Assembly (NCBI RefSeq): GCF_000006405.1
Contig: NW_003205333.1
Coordinates: 281,188-345,187 of the forward strand
Direction of reading: 5' to 3'
DNA from: Perkinsus marinus ATCC 50983
Lineage: Eukaryota; Perkinsozoa; Perkinsida; Perkinsidae
Length of the DNA: 64,000 nt
Shown here: one piece after another, positions 1-10,760 of the stretch
How positions within the stretch are numbered: position 1 is the stretch's first letter
Layout of the letters: every line of letters starts with the position of its first letter
The notes under the pieces: model-generated
Database searches by the model: none
The model's input: only the letters and a program-made list of their open reading frames with translations
Told to the model about the DNA's origin: nothing
Translations under genes and position numbers: made by a program

Positions 1-604
1 TAGTAGTCACCTATAAGTCTGCGATACGATAGAAAAAGAGGCAACGATGACAACAGAAGAGCCAGAGATCCAAATTTCGATGCATATTACTTGTGGTCGT
101 TAGCGGCGATGATCCTGTTAGTGGCAGAGCACTTACGAGGGATGTACAAGTCGACGATCTTTCCTTGATCGTTCTGCATGGTTGTTTTCGGCAGCAAATC
201 CACACTAGGGTGATGGCGATCGATTCCTCATAGCGCGGGCAGCCGATTTTGGGGCGGAGCGAAGCGTGTCGCGTTTGCTGTTTTTGTCTCCACCGTGAGT
301 CGAGTGACAGGAGGATCGTGAGAGTTGCCTCAAGTATCTCGACAGCACAGCTCTGCATAGGAATTCAACGTCTTCTACTAGTTTTATAAAAGCTCAACGG
401 AATAAGGTGGAATCTTGAGGTCGTGGCGGTTGGATACGGAATAGGTCCGTTTGAGAACATCTTCGTTACAGCCATTTCAGTCGAATCTTTGATACCAAGG
501 GGATCACAAAGAATCTTCACACTTAGCTGAGGCACCTTCGCGTCGTCTCACATTCTTGCAATTTTCATTGACAATCTTAGTTTCTCGCGGTGGTTGTTTG
601 CCTT
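1..604. other. Upstream region, no supported gene
   Basis: I see no recognisable coding exon here. A 115-codon minus-strand frame (11-358) has no family features and no splice-consistent neighbours. The region probably holds the promoter and 5' leader of the exonuclease gene that starts at 605. Confidence 0.4.
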
Positions 605-2410
605 ATGACCACCGCAGCAACTGTGCCAAGCTCCGTCCCAGCAGTCGGCTCGCCGTCGCGGTCTACCAATACTACACCGGCTACCATCGGGCCCTCGATC
701 AATGGTGTTCGGGGGGAGCGGCGACGCCAATATGGACGAGGCGGGACCCAACATCATAATAACCTGAAGAACGGTGCGTCTAGTGTTGCCGTTTCCCCAA
801 CGCTAGAGACTGCCAGTACTGTCGGATCAGTGACAGTGTGGAAGAAGGAGGCCCAGGGCCGACCGTATGACCCGTTTTTATTCGCGAATTTCACCCAGGT
901 TGTGAAGACCCATCTAGAGTGCGGAGTGTCTGCTGGCGGTCAACAGCCGGAATCAGCGGTGGATTATTCGCAGCTAGTGGATTTTCTCGTGGGCTGTTAT
1001 CACAGGGAACCGAAGGCGATGCTGAACCAACCACAGGCGAGGAAAAATGCGCAGGGCCTTAGCGAGATGGAGGAGGCGTTGGTGGAGGCGGAGGTTCGGG
1101 ATATATTCGCGAAGTTCGTATTTACGTGTATGAGGGCTGTTGACCAGTGGGTACCGGTATATGGTAATAGGAGGCAACCCGAGATGGTGGGGTTAGTGAA
1201 TCATAGGGAAATGTGCTACCATTTCTTTATGAGCTTTTTCCACCAAATATCGGTGACTTCACCACAGACTCCGGGGGCACTACCGTCACCACAACAAGTC
1301 TGTTCTACCTTCCTCATACAGAAGGTAGTCGTATGGATGCTGTCTCATGCTATGGAGGATCTACGGGTTTTGCTTGAGCATCCGAGCGCTCGAATAGCAC
1401 GGTTCACCGATGGTCTACAGCTCATGTGTGCTGGCATAGCCGAGGACGCGTGGAGGAAATACCTGGCAACTGGTCGAGTCCAGCGTAAGTGTATTGAGAT
1501 CATCAGCTCCGAACCTTACAATGCGGCAGAAGACCGCCTATATCAGCATCTGAGTGGCTTTTTTCACCATTACACAGTTAATCCTACAACGGGAGAAATT
1601 GCATGTTGCCTGAGCGATAAGGTAGCGTCCTTCGTCAACAGCGAATTTCGAGTCTATTTGGTGGACGACTTTGGCTCTTTGATGAATCTCCTGTATCAGT
1701 TGTCGAAGCTGGAAAGAATTGCTTGTAATGGTAAGCCTACGGCAATGGCCGTAGACTTCGAGGGCCTTAACTTGTCGAGGGACGGAGCGATGAGTTTAGC
1801 TCAGCTGTGTCTGTCGTCGGACCCAAGGAGTGTTTATGTAGTGGATATTACTAGGCTGGGCTTCCACGCCTTCCATGCTACTACTCATACCGGCACATCA
1901 CTGAAGTCTATTATGGAAGACTCTCGAATAGAGAAGGTCTTCTATGACCCTCGCAATGACGTTGATGCTCTCTACTATCAATTCAATGTGGCCCCTCAGA
2001 ATGTTTTCGATCTCCAGTTGGCTGAGGTAGCCTTACGACGAGCACGAGGGCTCACTGTACGCTATGTCATTGGCCTCTTTAAATGCCTCATTGCTCAGCC
2101 TGAACTTTTCACTCAGCCGGCTATGAAGGATTTTGCTCGGAGGATCAACGATGCTGGAAAGGCCCTTTATGAACCTACGCATGGCGGTAGCTTTAAGGTG
2201 TTCACCCAACGGCCGCTGCATACCAGCATTATCGTATATGCATCTCATGACGTTCGCTATCTACTACCTTTGAAAGACTTGTTCACTAAACGACTGCGAG
2301 AGGCCGGTGGTGACCTGTACGACAGAGTGTGTAAGGTTAGTACTGAGAGAGCTCAGTGGTATAAGAATGTCGAGTACGTTAAGCCCACTTCAGAAGCGCC
2401 GGAAATATAG
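605..2410 (+). CDS. DEDDy 3'-5' exonuclease, tandem copy 1 (EXD1/RNase D-like)
   Basis: This intronless gene encodes about 601 residues. The reading frame opens with a GTG at 590, and the first ATG is at 605. The exonuclease domain occupies roughly residues 375-570. Motif I is VDFEGLNL, with the Asp and Glu metal ligands. Motif II is YDPRNDVDALYY, with its Asp. Motif III is YASHDVRYLL, a Tyr-x3-Asp pattern that places it in the DEDDy class with RNase D, Rrp6 and EXD1. Such enzymes trim RNA or DNA 3' ends with two metal ions. The N-terminal 350 residues are a lineage-specific region ending in a conserved block (VRDIFAKFVFTC...). A paralogue lies 0.4 kb downstream in the same orientation, and two blocks are nearly identical between them. 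The nucleic acid substrate cannot be told from sequence. The family assignment is firm and the biological role is unknown. Confidence 0.8.
   Translation: MTTAATVPSSVPAVGSPSRSTNTTPATIGPSINGVRGERRRQYGRGGTQHHNNLKNGASSVAVSPTLETASTVGSVTVWKKEAQGRPYDPFLFANFTQVVKTHLECGVSAGGQQPESAVDYSQLVDFLVGCYHREPKAMLNQPQARKNAQGLSEMEEALVEAEVRDIFAKFVFTCMRAVDQWVPVYGNRRQPEMVGLVNHREMCYHFFMSFFHQISVTSPQTPGALPSPQQVCSTFLIQKVVVWMLSHAMEDLRVLLEHPSARIARFTDGLQLMCAGIAEDAWRKYLATGRVQRKCIEIISSEPYNAAEDRLYQHLSGFFHHYTVNPTTGEIACCLSDKVASFVNSEFRVYLVDDFGSLMNLLYQLSKLERIACNGKPTAMAVDFEGLNLSRDGAMSLAQLCLSSDPRSVYVVDITRLGFHAFHATTHTGTSLKSIMEDSRIEKVFYDPRNDVDALYYQFNVAPQNVFDLQLAEVALRRARGLTVRYVIGLFKCLIAQPELFTQPAMKDFARRINDAGKALYEPTHGGSFKVFTQRPLHTSIIVYASHDVRYLLPLKDLFTKRLREAGGDLYDRVCKVSTERAQWYKNVEYVKPTSEAPEI
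1076..2089 (+). repeat. Conversion-like blocks, copy 1 (1076-1359 and 1745-2089)
   Basis: Block 1 (284 bp) and block 2 (345 bp) match 3472-3755 and 4141-4485 at the same lengths. By eye there are about five and six differences, mostly silent. The 385 bp between the blocks is also the same length in both genes but is strongly diverged. Confidence 0.85.
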
Positions 2411-2817
2411 ATATCGCAGCAGTGTGATAACCTCGTCAGCATCTGGTCATAATTATCTCTTTGGGCCTATCCTCAGCACGTACCTCCTTCTGAAAGGTCG
2501 ATCAGAATTCTGATCCTACAGTTTGACTTCCTCTGTAATACTTCAATTTCTGCACCGAACTGTAGGGAGAGTTTTCTAAGGGGGTTGCCACCACGGCCTG
2601 TCGTTGCTATTTTTGCGTTAACTTTGGAAAGACGTCACTTCGGTTTACGGCAAACGAGGTCGAGCAACGATGTTTTCAATGGCGACTCTATACTGGCTTC
2701 TATTTGGTCTGTATCTTGGCGGTGCTCAGAAGCTTGCCGTCTATGATTAGATCTATCCTTATCGCATTGTTGTAACATATCATTGAGGGGGCCGGTTTGG
2801 TGTTCGTATGTAGTAGG
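2411..2817. other. Spacer between the tandem exonuclease genes
   Basis: About 400 bp with no supported exon. It presumably contains the 3' end of copy 1 and the promoter of copy 2. Confidence 0.4.
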
Positions 2818-4804
2818 ATGATGATGAGTATGAGAAGAAGCAGATGCAGCCATTATGCTATCATTTATTTCCTCTCCGTAGTCAGTAGCTATTACAGCAG
2901 TGCCGCGTTAGATCATTCATGCATGGACTTGCCTGCCGTTTGTAGTTTCATGTCGGCACGGGATCATGCCTCTCCTATTGCAATTCCCATCCTAAAGGAC
3001 TGTTCGACAATATCGGCACCGACCAGCTCATCCGAGAGGTACTCCTCACAGCAGCATCAGCAGGCTCGGGGGTCACCTGGACCTTCGTGGCTGGCAGCGG
3101 CTCAGCTATGCCCGGTAGCGCCATTCACGAACGAATGTCATTCTTCAGTGGAGACTGCACGGATCACAGAAGAGGTCGGTGCTAATTCGGGTCACTCAGA
3201 ATCGACTGAGGCAACAGCGACAGAGTCATCGAGTAGGGTGGTAGTGGAGAATCGGCTGGACGGAGGGTCCTACGATGGGCTCCTTTCTGTGACCATCGGA
3301 GAGTGCCTCAGAATGCATCTCGAGCCGGCGGAATTGGATGATGTCCCGCAGTCTTTGGAGGACCATGGTCCGCTAGAAGAACTATTACTCAGTTGTTACT
3401 ATGCGGACCCGGACGCTTACCTCAACTCGTTAGATCCGACTTGCAATGTGCAGTTATCTGAGCAAGAGAAGGCGTTGGTGGAGGCGGAGGTTCGGGATAT
3501 ATTCGCGAAGTTCGTATTTACGTGTATGAGGGCTGTTGACCAGTGGGTACCGGTATATGGTAATAGGAGGCAACCTGAGATGGTGGGGTTAGTGAATCAT
3601 AGGGAAATGTGCTACCATTTCTTTATGAGCTTTTTCCACCAAATATCGGTGACTTCACCACAGACTCCGGGGGCACCACCGTCACCACAACAAGTTTGTT
3701 CTACCTTCCTCATACAGAAGGTAGTCGTATGGATGCTATCTCATTCTATGGAGGAGATCCGCGTCCTCGTCGAGTATCCCGGGGCCCGTACTGCTCGGTT
3801 CACTGACGGTTTACAGGCTATATGCACTAACAGTGCTGAAGACGCCTGGAGTAAGTACATAGCAGCTGGTGTCGTCCAGGGCAAGAGGATCTCAGTGGCA
3901 ATGTCATTGACCCCAGCAACGGAGGAGGAAAGACTCTATCAGCATTTGAGTGGCTTCTATCATCACTATGTGGTGGACCCGACTACAGGCGAGCTTGGCT
4001 GCTGTCTGAACGATAAGGAGGAGGATTTCCAATATGCTGAGTTCAGAGTTTACTCTGTTGATGATTTCGGCTCTCTGATGAACTTGCTTTGCCAGTTATC
4101 GGACTTGAGCGAGGCGGCTGAGGCTGGGGAGCAGGCCGCGATGGCCGTAGACTTCGAGGGCCTCAACTTGTCGAGGGACGGAGCGATGAGTTTAGCTCAG
4201 CTGTGTCTGTCGTCGGACCCAAGGAGTGTTTATGTAGTTGATATTACTAGGCTGGGCTTCCACGCCTTCCATGCTACTACTCATACCGGCACATCACTGA
4301 AGTCTATTATGGAAGACTCTCGAATAGAGAAGGTCTTCTATGACCCTCGCAATGACGTTGATGCTCTCTACTACCAATTCAATGTGGCACCTCAGAATGT
4401 TTTCGATCTCCAGTTGGCTGAGGTAGCCCTACGACGAGCACGAGGGCTCACTGTACGCTATGTCATTGGCCTCTTCAAATGCCTCGTTCAGTCCGAAGTG
4501 TTTGTCCAGCCGGGGCTTCGGGAATTTGCCATGTGGATAAACGACATCGGAAAGGCCTTGTTTGAACCCAAGCATGGTGGCAGCTATAAAGTGTTCACTG
4601 AACGCCCCTTGCATCCAGGCATCATCGTCTATGCCTCACACGACGTTCGCTATCTCTTGCCCCTATACGATGCCTTTCACCAAGCAGTTGAAGTGTGCTG
4701 GTGATAACTGGTATAATAGGGTAGTGGCAGCAAGTGGTCGTCGGGCTGAATGGTACCAACATTCTGACTATCTAATCGCGACATCGGAGGCTCCTGTTAT
4801 TTAA
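2818..4804 (+). CDS. DEDDy 3'-5' exonuclease, tandem copy 2, frameshifted near the C-terminus
   Basis: This is a paralogue of the gene at 605-2410. The frame opens at a TTG (2797) and the first ATG is 2818. The N-terminus is unlike copy 1: a basic stretch followed by a hydrophobic run (YAIIYFLSVVSSYY), which could be a signal peptide or anchor. Motifs I (VDFEGLNL), II (YDPRNDVDAL) and III (YASHDVRYLL) are all intact. Around 4674-4677 copy 2 has one extra T relative to copy 1, and the frame then stops at 4702-4704. The +1 frame continues the homology (GDNWYNRV...SEAPVI) to a stop at 4802-4804, matching the end of copy 1 (SEAPEI). The frameshift therefore removes only about 40 C-terminal residues, after the catalytic motifs. 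It could be an assembly error, a recent loss or recoding. The product is probably still a complete catalytic domain. Confidence 0.72.
3472..4485 (+). repeat. Conversion-like blocks, copy 2 (3472-3755 and 4141-4485)
   Basis: These are the partners of 1076-1359 and 1745-2089. Near-identity includes synonymous sites, and the block edges are sharp. The intervening segment differs at a large share of residues. Confidence 0.85.
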
Positions 4805-5197
4805 TATCCAAACGTTCGCTACTGAGGCGTAGGCAGGTGTTTGCAGTATCCTACAGCCTGCTGGAGCCAGGCGAAAGTGATTGTTGCAGGGTTATTTCAT
4901 CGCGCTGTGAGCACTCTCTGGGTGGGACTATAACATTTCACGTCGAAGTCGATTATTGTTGGTGGTCCACTACTGGTTAACATGCTTTTCTACTGCTGTC
5001 ATCGACATCGTCTTTGCTTTTCTACTGTCTCAAGGACTTCAGCTGCATCGGTAGCATTCCACGTTATCTTATCTGCGCATTATAGTAACATTATTATTCT
5101 TGATAACTACTTGTCACAATTTGATCATTAGTTCTAAATCCCCAAATTTGTTGTGTTGTCGTCTATACGGGGTTCCGCTGGGGTTTCCAGTTAGGTA

Positions 5198-5991
5198 ATG
5201 ATCGGCGTCCAGGGTCAGCAGGGCGTCTCAGCAGTGTATGCATCCCCGCAACAACCGCAACAGGTGAGTCGGGAAAGGTGTACGCACAGGTGGTTAGCTG
5301 AAGTAGTTTAGGTCGGCATTGATGTCAATGGCGATGGTCGGCCGGATATCATGGTGCCGGTTGGAGCGCAGGTGATTCTGCAGCATCAGCAACAACAACA
5401 TTATCAACCACAGGTAGATTCAGTTCGGACGTTCATGGAGTGATCACATTTCTCAGCCGCAATACGTGGTTTATCAACAGCAGGCAGCAACGGTACCGAT
5501 TGTGTCCCCTCAAGTACAGGTGGCGACGTTATCAGGGATGCTTATGGTTCTAATAGTAATCGTCTTAGATATCGAATCAGTCGCCTTACAGCCAGTCGCA
5601 GCCTGTCTATGCTAACCCATACGCCCAGTCTCAGCATCAACAACAGGCTCAGGTGTACGGCAGCAGTCAGTACGCTCAGCAGCCTCCACAGCAAGTGCAG
5701 ATGTCGGTTCAAAGTAACAAGAAAAATGGCAAGGACGACACTGATGGTAGTAGTAGGGTGCGGTATCATTATTTTCATCAAGTCGGTCCTGTCAGACCAC
5801 TCGGCCGGCTGTGCTTGTTGCGCTTGCCTCATGGTCATACCATGCTTTGCAGCCCTCGGGGCTCTACTCGGTAGCATGTTCGGAGGCGACATAGCTGAGG
5901 TCATTGGCTCACTCACCACTTCCTTGTGTAGTTGTTGGACTCTCAGGCACTAGGGGACGCTGCTGATGCCATTGGGGATGCTATCACATAG
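5198..5991 (+). CDS. Gln-rich protein with Cys-rich C-terminus (unknown function)
   Basis: I do not recognise the family. Six exons splice in consistent phase: 5198-5263, 5312-5413, 5457-5519, 5581-5746, 5796-5899 and 5947-5991. They total 546 nt, or 181 residues. The first two thirds are rich in Gln, Ser, Tyr and Pro, with repeated QQ, QQPQQ and QAQVYG runs, and include a VGIDVNGDGRPDIMVPV segment near residue 23. A charged linker (KKNGKDDTD) leads to a compact C-terminal module with clustered Cys (GCACCACL...PCFAALGALLGSMFGGDIAE). This module is hydrophobic enough to be membrane-associated or palmitoylated. The Gln-rich part resembles prion-like or annexin/ALG-2-partner tails only in composition. 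The exon model is good and no function is assigned. Confidence 0.6.
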
Positions 5992-6629
5992 AGAGTATCA
6001 TCTTAGTTGTTTTTATTCCACAACTTGGCCCTTGGCATTTTTCCATGTCCACGTGAACTCTGTTGTCTACTGAACCCTGTCTTTGGTTGTACAAGCTGAG
6101 ACTGTCAACATGGATTTGCTAATCACCGTATTGTCGAACAGTTGTCACCTTTTTTTGCTTCTTAAACTTGGGTGACAAGTGCCCTAGCCTGACTAGCACA
6201 AGAGAGATGCTCTTCTGGTGCCGATGGTCTTGACTGGATGACCGCAGCGGCACCAACCCTTATATCGAGTTGGGCTTGGGGCTCTGTGGTAGCGTGCGGA
6301 TTCTGAGGGAGGGAAACCCAGAGTAAAGTTCCGGGATGTATGCATCTTCCGGGCTGGAAGAGTCCACCAGCTGCCGCCGCCGACTGAAGAAGAGCATTAT
6401 GTAGGTAGTATTGGTTGATTCTGGCTTATCGTCGTTAGATATTGCTTGCCCGGCCTGACAGTGGGTAGATGTGTGCTGTTAAGTCGGAAAAGTTTGTGGC
6501 CTGAAGAGCAACGCTATAACGTGGCTGTTTCAACGTGTCATCTTTTCAGAGAAGTGGTGACGGCTAGTTCGTTGAGTGTCTATAGCGATCCATCCACTCC
6601 ACCGTACAGTCTCAGTCAAGCCTTTATAT

Positions 6630-7448
6630 ATGTCCGAGGATGCTCTCTGGCAATCATGGGAACTTCGAATCGGCCGACAAGCCCACGTCGCCGTACGGAA
6701 ACACAAAACGGAGTTGCGAGCTCTTCGCGGAGACTTAGTCTCATCTGTATGGGCTCGATATCATCATGCTGTTGTACAACACTAGGCGTCACAGTGTTAT
6801 ATGCTATTCGGAGGTCCTCGAGGGCGTTCCTGACATGGCCTGGGGCAAGTAGGGCCCGCTTTTGGCGGTCTTAGAATTCCCTCGAGGACGACGTGAATCG
6901 ATGTTGGCAGGTTCATCGAGGTTATAGAAAGTGGGCGTCCGATGGTAGAGGGATGGCTCTATGGTCCCGTTGAATCTTAGAAATCAGGTACGTATGGAGG
7001 GAGTACTGGCAGTCAATGTTTTGCCTGAGGAAAGCGTTACTAAAGGTAGAGTATAGCAAGATAGAGTGCTGTGAGAATTCCTTGGTCAACTTGGGNNNNN
7101 NNNNNNNNNNNNNNNNNNNNNNNNNNNNNNNNNNNNNNNNNNNNNNNNNNNNNNNNNNNNNNNNNNNNNNNNNNNNNNNNNNNNNNNNNNNNNNNCCCCG
7201 TCCCTCTCTCCTAGGAAGATGGACAGGTGGATATCAACACGAGTGCAGGGTTGAAGGAAGCTCAACTCGTTGAGCTAGTTCAAACCGAACGGAGATGTTG
7301 TGCAAAATGCAGGAAGGAGGATTGCCACACACTGGATGAGTTAATCAACACGATAGAAGCTGAGTTCGGTCGGAGGTCGGTGATTCAGCAGATGCCGGTT
7401 CAGCCAGGTGCACTGTGGCGGCCTGTGCGGTCCAGTAATCTCACGTGA
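6630..7448 (+). CDS. Possible multi-exon gene interrupted by the assembly gap
   Basis: Two coding-like pieces flank the N gap. The first opens at ATG 6630 (MSEDALWQSWELRIG..) and runs about 50 residues with a helical, Arg/Lys-rich character. The second follows a good acceptor (GACAG then GTGGATATC at about 7219). It encodes a helical stretch with a Cys cluster (RRCCAKCRKEDC) and stops at 7446-7448. A possible middle exon starts near 6873. Splice phases cannot be closed across the gap. No family is recognised, and the two ends may belong to different genes. Confidence 0.3.
7096..7195. other. Assembly gap (100 N)
   Basis: Exactly 100 N, the conventional length for a scaffold gap of unknown size. 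The true distance between the flanks is therefore unknown. Confidence 1.
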
Positions 7449-7719
7449 TGTGTTCATGACTAGTGTTGACCGAAGACATTCTGAAGCCCGGAGTGTGTGT
7501 ACGTGCGGCAGTGGAGTGGTATAGTCAGAGGGAGGCGGAACATGGCGTGGTGGAGATGTCTAAGCCCGGCTGTTTGTATGATGATGTTGATGACTGCCTT
7601 GGTGTTGGCTTTCCATGTTTTGTGGTGTGGCGTTGCTTCATGTGACGGACAGTAAAGGCCTATTCAGTTTTTGCTACCATCGAGCTGTTTAATATAATAC
7701 CTCATACCATCTAAGCAAC

Positions 7720-9791
7720 ATGATATCGACGCTAGTCATCTTCAACCAGAAGGGTGACATTCTTATACTACGGCAGTACAGGGGCAACGTCTCGCGCTCG
7801 GAAGTCCAGGTCTGCTGCTGCTGTGGTCCGTCCGGTCGTGCAACAGTTTGGTCAGGCCTTTGGTAATAGAGTCATCGCGACCAAGGAGACCAGAGAGAGG
7901 GGCCCGGTGGTCACTGTTGGGTCGGCTCATTTCGTTAATGTCACATTTGGTGACATCACACTGGTTGCGGCTACGAAGGTGAGTACGTCCGTGCTTGTTT
8001 CTGATACTATTTTGTATTTGACGTGATCGATTTTTTCTGGAGGGGACGAATGTTTTGATAGAAAGTTGGTATTATTTGTTTGGTGTTTTGGGTGACTCGA
8101 TGACTCACGTTGAGTACATGTTCTTGTTGTTGTGGTTGACAGGACAACGCGAACTGCGCATTGATTGTGAAGTTCCTGTACAAGTTCGTAGATCTCTTGA
8201 GGGCTTATCTCGGTGGAGGTACCTTGGATGAGAACCAAATACGGAAGAACTTCGTCCTCATCTACGAACTTCTAGACGGTATGTGATCCTTGGCATCGGC
8301 CGGCGGAGGTCTACTTATTGTTTTCAGAGGTACTGGACTATGGATATCCACAAATCATGGAAGCGGACATTCTCAAAAAGTGAGAATTTGAGGAAGATCT
8401 GTGCTCGTTATGGTTATAATGATGGTCAGATATATTACACAAGGCTCGGCTAAGAATGTCGTTGATCTGAACGACACAGAACAGCTCAAGAAGATCACCG
8501 TGGCAGCAACAGGGGCGACTAGCTGGCGGGCTGAGGGCATCAAGTAAAACACGTCCGACACGTGGTGGAGTTAGCGCTGACAGCATCAACTGTGTAGATA
8601 TAAGAAGAATGAGGTGTACATTGATGTTGTGGAGTCGGTGAACTGTCTAGTCTCAAGTCGAGGGACGTTGCTCAGAGCTGATGTAAGGCAATTGTTGCTG
8701 TGGATGGACGAACTGGAATGGTGTCAGGTTCAAGGCCAGGTCATGGTCAAGTGTCAACTGTCCGGCACTCCGGAGTGCAAGTTCGGTATGAACGACAAGC
8801 TGGTGATGAATCACGATGGGCAATCATATGGTGCGGCAGCAGTCACTGGTAGGCTGCTGTGATCCGACACTCCCCTATTCAAACATCACTCTTTTAGGCG
8901 GTCCATCTAATGACAGGGGTATTGCATTAGATGACGTCAGGTGAAAAGGAGCTTATTTTCCATGTCGGTAGGCATTGTGGAAAATCAGGTTCCACCAGTG
9001 TGTCCGGCTCTCTAAATTTGACACTGAGCGGGCCATTACCTTCATTCCTCCCGATGGTGTGTTCGAGCTGATGAGCTACAGAATCACGGAGAATATTTCT
9101 TGCCCTTTCAAAATCACGCCTGTCGTAAGTTCGCCGTTGCTTTACCGTGGGTTTGTTCATGGACGATGGTCAGGTCATCGAGCGTGGCCGCAATAAAATC
9201 GAAGTCAATTTGAAGTTGAAGGCAGTTTTTGACAAGAGTATATTCGCCACTAACGTCGTGGTGAAAATACCCGTACCGAAGAATGCGGCCACGGCAAACA
9301 TCCGGCAGTGTACAATGGGCAAGACCAAGTGAGTGGCGTGTCGCTGTGCTGTGTATCTATTACGGTCTATGCAGATACGAGGCTACAGAGGATGCCTTGA
9401 TGTGGCGAATAAAGAAGTTCCCGGGAATGGTTGAGTGAGTCCTCTATATATCACTCGATACTGGAGCATTCGCGGTTTTTGCCAGGGCGACCCTCTTGGC
9501 TGAGGTTGATCTCGTATCGACGGTGGAGGAAAAGCCGTGGTCGAAGCCGCCAATCTCGTTGGACTTTGTGGTCCCGATGTTCACAGCGAGTGGTTTGCGA
9601 GTCCGTTTCCTTCGGGTAAGTCTCAGTGATTTTGGGGTGCGCCGTTCGTGGGAGTCGTGACTGGCCGCCCTGTGGCTCTGCTGGAAAGAGTTACTTATTG
9701 TTCCTGTCAGGTTCAAGAGAAGAGTAATTACAAGCCAGTGAAGTGGATACGATACATAACGAAAGCTGGTCAGTACGAGTATCGTATATAG
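7720..9791 (+). CDS. AP2M1: AP-2 (clathrin adaptor) complex subunit mu
   Basis: This is the medium chain of the clathrin adaptor, which binds tyrosine-based (YxxPhi) sorting signals on endocytic cargo. Thirteen exons were traced: 7720-7809, 7847-7978, 8143-8278, 8328-8379, 8430-8543, 8598-8682, 8728-8848, 8898-8940, 8989-9124, 9174-9328, 9375-9434, 9486-9615 and 9711-9791. They sum to 1335 nt, an open frame of 444 residues, and the family is about 435. The N-terminal longin-like domain has [14 protein letters not shown] and [20 protein letters not shown]. The C-terminal mu homology domain has [33 protein letters not shown] and the terminal [15 protein letters not shown]. Similarity favours AP-2 over AP-1, because of the [16 protein letters not shown]-type block and the C-terminus. 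Twelve introns of 37-164 nt are typical of this genome. The first, 37 nt (7810-7846), is the shortest. Confidence 0.92.
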
Positions 9792-10453
9792 GCAAGAATG
9801 CTGATGTAACCACTGAAGGATGTTTTGCTCGGCCTTTGCTGTCACCATTGCCATTGTTTGCATTCAAAGGGTGCATCCGTCAGGATGAGGTGCGGAACAC
9901 GGCACTGTTCCTAAAATGATCGATTTCTTCTCTCACGAATGGTAACAGTGTTAGTCAATTGTTCCTGGGAAGACATGGGAGGAACTCAGTTTCTATGTCA
10001 CTACAGGAGTCAGAGCGGGAGTTTGCAGGCTGCATCTTGCAGCTGTAGAGCGATAGCATTGCCGGGTCGGAGTTATCGGCTATCGATAGGCCCCGTGACG
10101 CGTGTGGTGAGCAGGCCTACAGGGTAGAGATGCCGCGGTTCATGGACACGTTCCACGACGGGTGTGCTTCATCTGTTTCGAGGCAAACGGCGAAGGAGTT
10201 CATTCACTATCGCTTCTCATTCAAACATCGCCTCAGTGGAGCCCGGGTTTCCAAGGATTGTGGTTTCATTCAGACCCATGTTGCGTTCTTCAGTGGTTCT
10301 GCACTCGTTCTAGCAATGCACCACATGCTCGAACTCAGTATGTGGTTCACAGATCTCCCGAGGTAGATCCTGTACTGATATACGACTCATGCTAAACGAT
10401 GAACGTGTTGAGATTGATTGTCGAAAGATATTGTATGAGAGATTCTCAGACTG

Positions 10454-10525
10454 TGGATGTGCCGAGAATTGAACTCGGGGCCTTCTGCATGCGAAGCAGA
10501 CGTGATACCTCTACACCACACACCC
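10454..10525 (-). tRNA. tRNA-Ala (anticodon CGC)
   Basis: On the minus strand this folds as a full cloverleaf without an intron. The acceptor GGGTGTG pairs with CACATCC. The anticodon stem TCTGC/GCAGA closes the loop TTCGCAT, giving anticodon CGC. The T-arm CCGAG/CTCGG closes TTCAATT. The B-box is in place. The discriminator base is A and CCA is not encoded. Confidence 0.85.
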
Positions 10526-10707
10526 GATGCTTATGGTCGATTTGTATCGCACCTCGTGCGATACTTCAGTGAAGTATGTGGTGACGTTTGGCAGTGTTCA
10601 CGCATTTTTCGAGGCGAATTCTGCACTGATGACCGATTCATTCTAAACGATAAACGTGTTGAAATTGGTTGTCGGTGGTTACTGACAAAGAGTCTCTCTC
10701 ACGCAAC

Positions 10708-10760
10708 GGATGTGCCGAGAAGTGAGCTCGCGGACGTTAAACCCCTACACCACACACACT
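10708..10760 (-). pseudogene. Decayed tRNA-Ala copy
   Basis: This is the counterpart of the tRNA-Ala in the second unit of the tandem duplication. The acceptor 3' side (ggatgtgccgaga on the plus strand) and the D-arm side (ctacaccacacac) survive. The anticodon arm is deleted or scrambled, so it cannot fold as a tRNA. Confidence 0.6.

Noticed and set aside
4562-4804. A separate 80-codon gene at the end of exonuclease copy 2
   Set aside because: It is the +1 continuation of copy 2, aligned residue by residue with the end of copy 1.
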